A stretch of DNA of 64,000 bases from UBA10348 sp002469915 (lineage in GTDB: Bacteria; Bacteroidota; Rhodothermia; Rhodothermales; UBA10348): NCBI GenBank assembly GCA_029249345.1, contig JAQWHM010000004.1, positions 1-64,000 on the forward strand, written 5' to 3'. Both the position numbers and the translations under genes were made by a program. Positions 17,241 through 25,778 of this stretch are shown here, in pieces (the stretch's first letter is position 1; each line of letters begins with the position of its first letter). Under the pieces are notes generated by a model that had not been told where the DNA came from, did not search any database, and was given only the letters and a program-made list of their open reading frames with translations.

Positions 17241-17831
17241 CTACGAATTGTAGGAAAGTCCAATGTGCTCCATGGCCTCATGCGAGCATCCATCCCATGA
17301 TGGTTGGGGCGTATTGCCCATGTAACCCAGATCCTCAACGCCAACCTTGCTAGACCAAAAACCAGAGGCTGTAAGATCACGCATCGTCGTAAATATGGCC
17401 GCTCCGTCTTCCATATCTGGCTTCACGTCATCTGGATACGCAATCTGCGAGAGCAATTTGTGGTTGTTTTCCTCAGAAGTCTCAACGAAAAGGCTGCCAA
17501 ATAAGCGGGTACTGGCCGAATCCATCCACTGCAGCGCCTCTTTAACCGGACCACTTAAGTCGGGCGTGTCTTCCATCATGAAGTCAATGAACGCCGGAAC
17601 GTGCGCATCCGTCGCGCCGCCGGAACGCTCATCTGCCGGGATGATATAGTCCACCAAGCGTGATAACGTCGTGTATTCGTGGGTGGACATCTGCGAAGGC
17701 TTTCTTTTTGAAAGGTCTTCAAAGCCATCCACTCTGGCGGCCGCCTTGTCGACACTCTCTAACGTACAGCCCGGAATGGCGGCCGCCAGAGAGGCAACGG
17801 CCATTAATTTCAAGGATTCTCGTCTGTTCAT
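17241..17831 (-). CDS. Gluconate 2-dehydrogenase subunit 3 family protein (GMC small subunit)
   Basis: 196 aa. The N-terminus MNRRESLKLMAVASLAAAI with a lipobox-like PGC has a twin-arginine-like RR, so it is likely exported by Tat as a folded complex partner. The centre (YTTLSRLVDYIIPADERSGGATDAHVPAFIDFMM) is the family core and the end (SWDGCSHEAMEHIGL) is typical. These subunits pair with a GMC-type FAD dehydrogenase in the periplasm. The gene follows the GMC gene with a one-base overlap (TAATG), implying coupled translation and a stoichiometric complex. No cytochrome c subunit is adjacent. Confidence 0.85.
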   Translation of the reverse strand: MNRRESLKLMAVASLAAAIPGCTLESVDKAAARVDGFEDLSKRKPSQMSTHEYTTLSRLVDYIIPADERSGGATDAHVPAFIDFMMEDTPDLSGPVKEALQWMDSASTRLFGSLFVETSEENNHKLLSQIAYPDDVKPDMEDGAAIFTTMRDLTASGFWSSKVGVEDLGYMGNTPQPSWDGCSHEAMEHIGLSYNS

Positions 17832-19567
17832 TAGGCTGTTCCCAGATTTCGTTTCAAGACTTCACTTGCTATGTATTCAGACGTACGCATGGACATGGCC
17901 AAAATGGTCCACGTCGGATTCTTGTGAGGCTGGGACACGAACGGTCCGGCATCAGCCACGAACACGTTCCTAGATTCGTGAGCCTGAGAGTATTTATTTA
18001 GAACAGACGATTCCGGATTATTTCCCATTCTCGTCGTTCCCACTTCATGTATAATCTGACCGGGTCTCGTAATTCCATAGTCTTGATCTGCTCCGGGTAT
18101 ATCCCACATGGGTTCTCCCCCCATGGTCCGAATAATTTCGTTTCCTGTCTCATGGAAGTGTTTGATTTGCAGTAATTCTTCTTCGCTCCACCTCACGTCA
18201 AACTTTAAGACAGGGATGCCAAAGCGGTCTACCACATCTGAATCGATAGCGCAATGGTTTTCCCATCGGGCAATCATCTCGCCTCGGCCTGACATACCAA
18301 TAAACGATCCCCACAATCGACGATAATCATCTTTGAGTTGCAGTCCGTAACCGCCGCCGCCACGCGTACGGTCCCCTCCGTTCAATTTATCATTAGCTCG
18401 ATGTATGCCTCCGCCAAATCCATATCCAGGCATGCCTCTTCCCCCCCAGGTTTCAATATGATACCCTCTCGAAAATGGAAGCGACTTGTCTTTTTCTAGC
18501 CACCAGGGAATGTAGATGTGCATCCCACCTACACCATCATCATTGTGGACAGGCATGTCCACCAATTGAGGAAAATACCCCATGACGTCTCCGCCCGTAG
18601 AATCTGTTAGGTATCGACCAAGCACATCGCTGGAGTTACTTAATCCATTGGGATGTCTAGGCGATTTAGAGTTCATCATGAGGCGAGCCGACTCGCAAGC
18701 CGAGGCGGCGAGCACGACGACCTTAGCCCTTACTTGGTATTCTCGGAGGTCGCGTGTATCCACATACGATACGCCCGTTGCTTCCCCCTCGGTATCTGTA
18801 AGCACTTCTCGCGCCATCGCATGAGGGATAATCGTCAATCTACCCGTTTCCAGCGCTGGTGGTAACAAGACCGTCTGAGTAGAAAAATTAGATCGCGTCG
18901 CGCAACCTCGATTGCATTGCCCACAGTAATGACAAGCTGGCCTTCCACCGAGATCTCTAGTTAAAATGGACAGACGGGAAGGAATCACAGGAATGCCAAG
19001 CTTAGAGGCCCCGTCTTTCACCATCATCTCATAGCATCTTGGTTTTGGCGCGGGCAAAAAGTTACCATCAGGCTCGTTGTATACGCCTTCTGCACTTCCA
19101 AAAATACCAATCAGATCGTCTACCCGATCGTAGTAGGGTTTCAGATCTTCATATCCGATAGGCCAATCGTGACCTTTACCATCAATTGAATGTCGTTTGA
19201 AGTCATCTGGCCCAAAACGCAATGAAATACGGCCCCAATGATTGGTTCGTCCACCCAGCATGCGTGCTCGAAACCAATCCCATTCCGTTCCTTCTGCTTT
19301 GGTGTAAGGCTCTCCCTCAATGTCCCATCCTCCATCACACGCATCAAACTCGCCGAACGGTCGCGCTTTTGTTCCTTTTCCGCGTCGGGGCGACTCATAG
19401 TTCCACGTCAACATGTTTCCATCGCGGGCTGTGTCCCAATCCCCGCCCGCTTCGAGCATTACAACGTTTGCACCGGCTTTGGTGAGCACATAAGCCGCCA
19501 TCCCGCCGCCAGCTCCTGAACCAACAATACAGACATCATAAACAGTTGGCGTTTGTATATAGGGCAT
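17831..19567 (-). CDS. GMC-family FAD-dependent oxidoreductase with four-cysteine motif
   Basis: 578 aa, ATG at 19567. The FAD-binding dinucleotide fold is at the N-terminus (CIVGSGAGGGMAAYVL, 13-28, then MLEAGG). GGRTNHWGR (105-113) is the GMC signature. Cys212, Cys215, Cys218 and Cys222 (CHYCGQC-NRG-C) probably hold an iron-sulphur cluster, as in membrane FAD-glucose and fructose dehydrogenases. The catalytic His/Asn pair is near SQPHKNPTWT. It should oxidise an alcohol, sugar or acid and pass electrons to a carrier. Because it lacks its own signal peptide, it may be carried through the Tat system with the small subunit at 17241. Substrate is unknown. Confidence 0.9.
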   Translation of the reverse strand: MPYIQTPTVYDVCIVGSGAGGGMAAYVLTKAGANVVMLEAGGDWDTARDGNMLTWNYESPRRGKGTKARPFGEFDACDGGWDIEGEPYTKAEGTEWDWFRARMLGGRTNHWGRISLRFGPDDFKRHSIDGKGHDWPIGYEDLKPYYDRVDDLIGIFGSAEGVYNEPDGNFLPAPKPRCYEMMVKDGASKLGIPVIPSRLSILTRDLGGRPACHYCGQCNRGCATRSNFSTQTVLLPPALETGRLTIIPHAMAREVLTDTEGEATGVSYVDTRDLREYQVRAKVVVLAASACESARLMMNSKSPRHPNGLSNSSDVLGRYLTDSTGGDVMGYFPQLVDMPVHNDDGVGGMHIYIPWWLEKDKSLPFSRGYHIETWGGRGMPGYGFGGGIHRANDKLNGGDRTRGGGGYGLQLKDDYRRLWGSFIGMSGRGEMIARWENHCAIDSDVVDRFGIPVLKFDVRWSEEELLQIKHFHETGNEIIRTMGGEPMWDIPGADQDYGITRPGQIIHEVGTTRMGNNPESSVLNKYSQAHESRNVFVADAGPFVSQPHKNPTWTILAMSMRTSEYIASEVLKRNLGTA

Positions 19568-19772
19568 AGATATGAGGGGCTAAGAGACAAGAACTTCCGG
19601 GGCTTATATATAGGAAGAAATGGCATTCATAACCACTTCTGAACCGAATAATGCGGAAGGAAACCGAGCAATAGGATCCGCTTTACGAAATGGCCATCCA
19701 TGACGCTGACCTCGTCGCTCAAACGTAGCTTATGAAAAAGCCGTTTTCAGGGCAATAATAAATACGATTAAG

Positions 19773-20822
19773 CTATTGGGAAACAGCCGCACTTTCTCCG
19801 TTCAATCGGGCGATAAGCAATTCTGCCCGCTGATATACCGGATCGTCCACGTCTCCAACGATCCGCTTAACCTTTTCAAATTGCTCCATGGCCTGCGTAT
19901 TCCGATCAATCTGCATCAGCATAATGCCCCGATTGAAGTTTGCTTGCATATGAAGCGAATCCGCTTCCAAAACCGTGTTGGTTTCCTGAATGGCCATCAT
20001 AGAATTCTGAGGATCGTACATATAGGCAATGGCCATATCTGTACGCACATCAAGATTATCCGGGTTCAATTTCAGGACCTCCTGATAGGCGCCCACTGCT
20101 TTTCGGGCCCAAGGCGCACGCAATGAGATGTCTTTTCTTTCCATCCAATCGTAATACAGATTGCCTACCACCGACCATTCGTCTTCAGATTGTAATGCTG
20201 TGGCAATAAATTCTGATTCTGTCGCTGCAAGATCTAGTCTTCCAGCCGCAAAATACAGATCTACCAACTCCCGTCTCAGGGCTATTAGACGGTCTCCTGA
20301 GAGTCCGAGCATTCGGTCTTGCAATTCCGTTTGGCGAGATGCGAACTGAGGTGCAAGCGGTTCTTCAACTACTTGATCCAAAGGCAGTGCAGTTGCACTA
20401 TCGCTTCCAGATCGGCCGCTGCTCATGGAGGAAATGATATACAACGCAACGACAACCAAAAGAGCAGAAGCGACAATAACGATGATCCGTTTGCCCACTT
20501 CAGAATCACTCCCCGAGACGGCAGCTCGGTCCTGATGACTTGGCGCCTGCTTCGCTTTGGGGTTTCTCGTTTTCTTCTTCGCGCTCGAAAAATCGTCAAG
20601 TTGCTCGAGCTCGGTGCCGCATTTAGCGCAGTAGTTCGCGCCCGCTGGGTTTTTTCTTCCGCAAGATGTACAAAACACAGAGGCAGAATCTAAAACATCA
20701 ACAATTTCATCTTCAACTATCGATGCCTCATGTTCGACACCGTCAACTGACGTACCACACAACTCACACATTCCCGCACCTTCTGGTAAACGGGCTCCAC
20801 AGGTATCACAGATTACGCTCAT
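19773..20822 (-). CDS. Double zinc-ribbon membrane protein with TPR domain
   Basis: 349 aa, ATG start. Two zinc ribbons come first, with CxxC pairs at Cys5/8 + Cys19/22 and Cys51/54 + Cys65/68. A linker follows, then one membrane helix (about 112-131), and then a TPR-rich region (about 160-340; AYQEVLKLNPDNLDVRTDMAIAY is one repeat). So a cytoplasmic zinc module is joined to a TPR scaffold across the membrane. It starts 8 bp after the HU gene stop, so HU and this protein share a transcript. Role is unknown; protein-protein scaffolding is the likely mode. Confidence 0.8.
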   Translation of the reverse strand: MSVICDTCGARLPEGAGMCELCGTSVDGVEHEASIVEDEIVDVLDSASVFCTSCGRKNPAGANYCAKCGTELEQLDDFSSAKKKTRNPKAKQAPSHQDRAAVSGSDSEVGKRIIVIVASALLVVVALYIISSMSSGRSGSDSATALPLDQVVEEPLAPQFASRQTELQDRMLGLSGDRLIALRRELVDLYFAAGRLDLAATESEFIATALQSEDEWSVVGNLYYDWMERKDISLRAPWARKAVGAYQEVLKLNPDNLDVRTDMAIAYMYDPQNSMMAIQETNTVLEADSLHMQANFNRGIMLMQIDRNTQAMEQFEKVKRIVGDVDDPVYQRAELLIARLNGESAAVSQ

Positions 20823-20830
20823 AGACTTCT

Positions 20831-21115
20831 CTAATGCATCGCTTCATCGACTTCCTTGCGGAATTCCTTCGATGCCTTAAATGCTGGGATGAATGCTGCC
20901 GGTACAGGTACCGGTGTATTTGTTCTCGGGTTTCTGGCTGTTCTGGCTGCTCTATGCTGAACGGTGAACGATCCAAATCCCCGGAGATCAATGCGCCCCC
21001 CTTTTTTGAGTTCCGCCTTGATTACGGTCATAAATCCATTAACCACTGCTTCGGTTTCCAGCTTGGTTAATCCGGTCCCGTCTGATATCTGGTCGATAAT
21101 ATCTGCTTTAGTCAC
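20831..21115 (-). CDS. hup: HU-family DNA-binding protein
   Basis: 94 aa from a GTG at 21115, chosen because GGAGG lies five bases upstream and because HU proteins begin with the residues that follow (TKADIIDQI). A longer frame upstream adds about 56 residues with no similarity. The family core is present: KKGGRIDLRGFGSFTVQHRAARTARNPRT, with the arm that grips DNA and the conserved NP-like NPRTNTPV turn. HU compacts and bends DNA. It is the first gene of a two-gene unit with the zinc-ribbon/TPR gene. A candidate promoter is at 21137-21166. Confidence 0.93.
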   Translation of the reverse strand: MTKADIIDQISDGTGLTKLETEAVVNGFMTVIKAELKKGGRIDLRGFGSFTVQHRAARTARNPRTNTPVPVPAAFIPAFKASKEFRKEVDEAMH

Positions 21116-21136
21116 TGTGGCCTCCGGCAGTTTGCT

Positions 21137-21166
21137 TATATAGTTCCGATTCGGGTGATCCCTCAA
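21137..21166 (-). promoter_or_regulatory. Candidate sigma-70-type promoter of the HU gene
   Basis: On the minus strand TTGAGG (21166-21161) and TATATA (21142-21137) are 18 bp apart, and the GTG start is about 22 bp further on. Positions fit a short leader. Rhodothermota promoters may differ, so this is a weak call. Confidence 0.35.
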
Positions 21167-21234
21167 TCGTAGTACAAGATGCAAAATGAAGGCTATATTA
21201 CCAATGCTTATTCCATGGAAACCTGATTCTACAG

Positions 21235-22407
21235 TTGAAAAGTACTCCATCGAGTCCCCACCCTCCCTTCGGACGCGTTGCATCCGAGCTGGCCTTTAGA
21301 AGCAGTGTCATTGCCTTCAGCAAACGCTGCTGGCACCTAGAACTCATCGGTGACCAATACCTCCCCCCTGGGCCTTGCTTTATCTATGGAAACCATTCCA
21401 ATAATTACGACCCGTTCATTTACAACGCGTTTACCGAGCTTGGGCAAAGCACCGCCGGGGTGATGACTATGGAATACCTTCGCTCAGGTGTGCTATCTCT
21501 CCTTTTCACGGCTGCCGGAATTGTGGGAACGGAAAAACGCGTGCCTGAGCCTCATCTAATTCGCAAGATTTGGAAAATGATCGAGCAGAAGCGCCGGATC
21601 GTCATTTTCCCTGAAGGTGGCAGGCGTTGGCATGGAAGACCAGATCCCTGGATTGAGTCTACGGCAAAAGTTTTCATGCGATTAGGCGTTCCTGTTTATC
21701 CAGTCGTGATTAACGGATCTTATGTCGGTTGGCCGCGATGGGCTACCTATCCGCGACCTGCCCATATCAAAGTGGAAGTGCATCCAGCAATAGACTTTTC
21801 CGACAATCCCACTCTTGAAAGCTCTCTGGACCGACTCAAAAAGCCGATTAGCAAGGATGAAAATGTCGTCTCTGAGGCCGTTAAACCTAAGCGGGCATTC
21901 CGTCCTATTTCAGGTGTTACTAAACTGCTCTACCGAGATCCGTACACCGGCCATTTTGGCGGATTGATTGAGCAAGGAGCCAATCGCCTTGTTCAGCGGC
22001 ATGGAGATCAGTCTTGGACAATGAACCCTGACTCAAGCCTAATTCACGACCAAACGGGCAAACGCGTATTGACAGCGGACATGTATGAGTCTATTCGCAC
22101 CCTTCCATTTACGGCTGCAAACCAAGAAGCATTACTATCCAATGTGGCCGATGTCCAAATAATCGAAAATGATCAGATTGTTCGTGCGTATCGTCGCGAG
22201 CGCATCTCCATATTTAAAGATCACCTTTCCATGGCTCCAGGCTTTCGCATACCCTTAGACGAGGTCCAATACACGGGCCTAGAACGCAATAATAAAATCT
22301 GGATTTTGACACCATCCAAGCGTGTAATCGCTACGTTCAAATACGAAGGCAGTGTTCGAGCATGGCAGGACATTTTGAATCGCATAATCCCAGAACTGAA
22401 TTGCTAA
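21235..22407 (+). CDS. PlsC-type 1-acyl-glycerophosphate acyltransferase-like protein with C-terminal extension
   Basis: 390 aa. The TTG at 21235 is the best start; no ATG or GTG lies in frame between it and the core. The HX4D motif is His54-Asp59 (NHSNNYD) and FPEGGR is at 125-130, so the acyltransferase site is intact. Typical PlsC proteins are about 250 aa; here residues 220-390 form an extra domain (ISGVTKLLYRDPYTGHFGG ... RVIATFKYEGSVRAW) of unknown role. It probably acylates a glycerolipid at the inner membrane. The symporter gene starts 7 bp downstream, so the two are likely co-transcribed. Confidence 0.8.
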   Translation: MKSTPSSPHPPFGRVASELAFRSSVIAFSKRCWHLELIGDQYLPPGPCFIYGNHSNNYDPFIYNAFTELGQSTAGVMTMEYLRSGVLSLLFTAAGIVGTEKRVPEPHLIRKIWKMIEQKRRIVIFPEGGRRWHGRPDPWIESTAKVFMRLGVPVYPVVINGSYVGWPRWATYPRPAHIKVEVHPAIDFSDNPTLESSLDRLKKPISKDENVVSEAVKPKRAFRPISGVTKLLYRDPYTGHFGGLIEQGANRLVQRHGDQSWTMNPDSSLIHDQTGKRVLTADMYESIRTLPFTAANQEALLSNVADVQIIENDQIVRAYRRERISIFKDHLSMAPGFRIPLDEVQYTGLERNNKIWILTPSKRVIATFKYEGSVRAWQDILNRIIPELNC

Positions 22408-22414
22408 TCGCTTT

Positions 22415-23788
22415 ATGGAAGCCTGGATCTTGAATCTTACGGTCGGAGAGCTGCTCATTGATTTCTCATTAATGGGTGCTTTGTTGTTGGCCGGAACCTT
22501 GCTCAGGCGCTACGTCCCCTTCTTTCAGCGGTATTTAATACCCAACAGCCTGATTGCCGGATTTCTCGGTCTCCTTCTCGGAGCAGAACTCTTCAATGTT
22601 TTGCCGTTTGATGCGGCCCGAATGGGTGCCTACGTGTATCACCTTCTCGCGCTTACGTTTATTTGTGTTGGTCTTTTTAAGACCGAAAAGAAGCATTCGT
22701 GGGGTGTGATCAACCTCGGATTTATGCAAGTGGTAATCATGCTGTTGCAAGGCATTCTCGGACTGTCTCTGGCGTTGGCAGTGACTTGGTTTTTAGTCCC
22801 TGACTTCAACCCTGCAACCGGTATTCTACTACCCCTTGGCTTCTCAATGGGACCCGGAATAGCCTATTCAATTGGGCAATCGTGGGCCGCCTTTGGATAC
22901 GAAAACGCAGGATCCATTGGATTGACCTTCGCTGCCATCGGCTTTCTGGTGGCCTATTTTTTTGGAATGACACTGGTAAATCGACACGTTGGAAGGGATA
23001 AGGCGAAGGCCCTGCCCCACCACGTAAGGCAAGGTATTCGCTCAGAGGGCGATCATCCCATCGGATCTAGGTTAAGTTTTTCGAGCGCCGCGATCGAACC
23101 CATGGCTGTTCATGTTGCCCTTGTGGGTGCTATCTACTGGGTTACCTGGTGGATTACGGGTGGGCTTGCCCAATTACTTACCCTAGGCGGTTTGGAGGCC
23201 GAAATCCCTGTTCTTTGGTCGTTCCACTTCATTATTGCGAATGCCGTTTCATTAGGAACGCGAAAGCTTGTTTTAAAGGACGGAAGAGGCGCATGGATTG
23301 ACGATGGCACCGTGCATAGACTTACCGGTACCTTTGCCGAATACCTGATCGCGGCGTCCATAATGGGAATCAGTCTGCACATTGCCCTTCGCTTTGCGTT
23401 GCCCATCGTGGCGATTTGCGTAATCGGGGCATACGCCACCTATCGGGTGGTTAAGTGGGCAGCTTGGACTGTGTTCTCTGATTATCAGTTTGAGCGTTTT
23501 ATCGGTCTGTTTGCCCAAATGACGGGTACGATTAGTTCGGGGCTGGCTCTCCTTCGCGTTACTGATCCGGAGTATCGTTCGCCCGTCGCTCAAGAGCTTG
23601 TGCTCTCTAGTGGAGTAGCCCTTTGCCTTGGCTTTCCCCTCCTTTTGGTCATCAATATGCCGTTCACCGTATTTGATGGCAAGTTGATGGGCTTTGGCAT
23701 CGTACTTGGGCTGATGTTTGCGTATCTCCTGGTTTTATCGGGAGTTTGGTTCCTGTATGTTCGTCGAAAACGAGCGCAAAAAAAGTAA
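22415..23788 (+). CDS. GltS-like sodium:glutamate symporter family protein
   Basis: 457 aa, ATG start. The two inverted halves of about five helices each and a long hydrophobic profile fit the ESS/GltS family. Landmarks are GAELFNVLPFDAARMGAYVYH, the GFSMGPGIAYSIGQSW loop, and EYLIAASIMGISL in the second half, followed by SSGLALLRVTDPEY. Homologues carry glutamate with sodium, but this longer member could have another organic acid substrate. It sits 7 bp behind the acyltransferase gene. Confidence 0.8.
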   Translation: MEAWILNLTVGELLIDFSLMGALLLAGTLLRRYVPFFQRYLIPNSLIAGFLGLLLGAELFNVLPFDAARMGAYVYHLLALTFICVGLFKTEKKHSWGVINLGFMQVVIMLLQGILGLSLALAVTWFLVPDFNPATGILLPLGFSMGPGIAYSIGQSWAAFGYENAGSIGLTFAAIGFLVAYFFGMTLVNRHVGRDKAKALPHHVRQGIRSEGDHPIGSRLSFSSAAIEPMAVHVALVGAIYWVTWWITGGLAQLLTLGGLEAEIPVLWSFHFIIANAVSLGTRKLVLKDGRGAWIDDGTVHRLTGTFAEYLIAASIMGISLHIALRFALPIVAICVIGAYATYRVVKWAAWTVFSDYQFERFIGLFAQMTGTISSGLALLRVTDPEYRSPVAQELVLSSGVALCLGFPLLLVINMPFTVFDGKLMGFGIVLGLMFAYLLVLSGVWFLYVRRKRAQKK

Positions 23789-23812
23789 GATGATTAGCCT
23801 ACGATCCGTGAA

Positions 23813-25753
23813 CTAGGTTCCTGTAACTCGAATCACTTCTTCCAAACTGGTTTCACCTAAGGTAACCAGTTGTCGTGCCGCCGTCTGAAGCGTGGTCATT
23901 CCCTCCTCAACAGCACATGCACGCAATGCGTCTTCGTCAACCATGTCTTCGGAAGCCATAATCATAGATCTCACTTTCGGTGTGAATAACATGGTCTCAG
24001 CAATTGCTCGTCGTCCTTTGTAGCCACTCCCCTTGCACGTTTTGCATTTATCCGTGCCACCCGGTTGGTAAATCGTAGCCCCGTAAAAGTCTTCATCGGT
24101 AAAACCCAGATGACGCATAAAATCAAAATCGGGATTAGGATTCGGGATTCGACACGTGGAGCAAAGCATTCGTATCAGGCGCTGTGCCACCACAATATTG
24201 ATGGCGTACGCGATAAGAAAAGGCTCGACGCCCATTTTAAACAAACGGGACACAGCACTCGGCGCATCGTTTGTATGCAGGGTCGAAAAGGTCAAATGAC
24301 CAGTATTGGCCAATTTAATAGCCAGCTCTGCAGTTTTTTGATCACGCATTTCCCCAACCATTACTACATCCGGGTCATGCCTCAGGATGGCTCGTAGTGC
24401 GCCTTCCAAGCCAAGACGGGGCCCCAGTTTAATCTGGCGAATCCCTTTCATGAGGTACTCGACAGGATCTTCCACGGTGAGCACGTTCACCTTAGGAGTC
24501 ACTACCTGATGTAGAGCCGCAACTAGCGTCGTACTCTTTCCTGATCCAGTAGGGCCGGTAAGGATGACCATACCGTGCGGCTGACGAATTGCTTCCTGAA
24601 AGCGAGCATATGCATCATCGAGTAACCCAATTTGTCTAAGATCTGTAAGCACCTTTCGGTCATCCAGGACACGGATGACAATACTTTCAGCATGCACGCC
24701 TTGTTGGGCGGACGCGATAGGCAGAACGGATACTCGAAAACGAATCAGGACGTCATCTATCCAACGTTGGATAAAGCCATCTTGAGCAATATCGCGATCA
24801 AACCGGTCCACATTCATCGCGTTGTCTTTCACAACGGCCAAAAATGCTTCCGGTTTAAATCGGTCTTCTTCATGCCACAAATCTAGCTCGCCGTCCACCC
24901 TCATATGAATTTGGATGGCTCCTTCTGAATTTGGATAGATATGTAAATCAGAAGCTCCCCGTTGAACGGCTTCAACTAACGCTCCTTCAAACAAGTTGAT
25001 AAGATGAGATCGACTTATCTCTGCTTCCAGAGCGTCTTCATCGACCAACTGGCTGCCTTCGTCATAAGACATTCCCATGTCGAACGCCGGAGCATTCTCG
25101 TCCAGTTTTTCCAGAAAATTGTTCTGACTCAGAAAGGACTCAGCAATCAGCGCACTAACAAAAGTCTCAGGTGCAAACTGAAGCTCGAATCGACGCAGTC
25201 TTAAGCGCTGAATAATCTGATGTACTTTGGGTCTTGTTGGATCGTGTGTGATAAAGACCCACTTCAATTCTCTAGTTGAACGATCACGCTCCCGAGAGAC
25301 AGGAAGCACAAAATGCTCAACCATCTCATCCCAAGAAGCGTCTAGGAAGTCGTCCTTATGGTCGTTTAGGAATATAACGGCATCATTCTCATCAATGTCC
25401 GCCTCGGTAAAAGCGTACAATTGAGCGGCTTCAGCAAAAATGTGCTGGGAGTCTAGATCCACGTGTAGGGCTAGAACCCGCCAAAGGGGCACTTTCATCC
25501 CTTTTTTTAACAGGTCCTGCCATTCCGTCCAAGAGTCACGAACCTGGTGTTCTTGAACAATACCTTTGGCCAATAGCCGGACGATTACCCGATCCCGATC
25601 GGTATCACTTTTGAACTGAAGGTGTTCGGGTTCAGATACGCCCGCGTGTTTATTAGTGGGTCCCCTGTCAGAAAAACCAGTTTCTTGCACATAACGCGTC
25701 TCCCGAGATGAAGAACTCGGGGTATCTCGATTGACGTGTTGAGTATGGTCCAT
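23813..25753 (-). CDS. pilB: PilB/GspE-type secretion or type IV pilus assembly ATPase
   Basis: 646 aa, ATG start. An N-terminal MshEN/GspE_N-like region (about 55-210) is followed by the hexameric ATPase: Walker A TGPTGSGKST (399-408), the Asp-box/Walker B segment with VVMVGEMRD, then TGHLTFSTLHTND, and a four-Cys zinc module near the end (CSTC ... CKTC). It should power pilus extension or type II secretion at the inner membrane. The gene has a MshEN-like neighbour upstream on the same strand (25779), 25 bp apart. No pilin or pilC/pilT gene is in the window. PilB versus GspE cannot be decided from sequence; pilB is the likelier name. Confidence 0.88.
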   Translation of the reverse strand: MDHTQHVNRDTPSSSSRETRYVQETGFSDRGPTNKHAGVSEPEHLQFKSDTDRDRVIVRLLAKGIVQEHQVRDSWTEWQDLLKKGMKVPLWRVLALHVDLDSQHIFAEAAQLYAFTEADIDENDAVIFLNDHKDDFLDASWDEMVEHFVLPVSRERDRSTRELKWVFITHDPTRPKVHQIIQRLRLRRFELQFAPETFVSALIAESFLSQNNFLEKLDENAPAFDMGMSYDEGSQLVDEDALEAEISRSHLINLFEGALVEAVQRGASDLHIYPNSEGAIQIHMRVDGELDLWHEEDRFKPEAFLAVVKDNAMNVDRFDRDIAQDGFIQRWIDDVLIRFRVSVLPIASAQQGVHAESIVIRVLDDRKVLTDLRQIGLLDDAYARFQEAIRQPHGMVILTGPTGSGKSTTLVAALHQVVTPKVNVLTVEDPVEYLMKGIRQIKLGPRLGLEGALRAILRHDPDVVMVGEMRDQKTAELAIKLANTGHLTFSTLHTNDAPSAVSRLFKMGVEPFLIAYAINIVVAQRLIRMLCSTCRIPNPNPDFDFMRHLGFTDEDFYGATIYQPGGTDKCKTCKGSGYKGRRAIAETMLFTPKVRSMIMASEDMVDEDALRACAVEEGMTTLQTAARQLVTLGETSLEEVIRVTGT

Positions 25754-25778
25754 ATTGCGTAAGCCTTAAAATACCTGA

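Noticed and set aside
16958..17380. Complete 140-codon DUF4332 gene starting at 17380
   Set aside because: The first 50 codons overlap the GMC small-subunit gene in another frame and lack DUF4332 similarity. A truncated remnant explains the data better.
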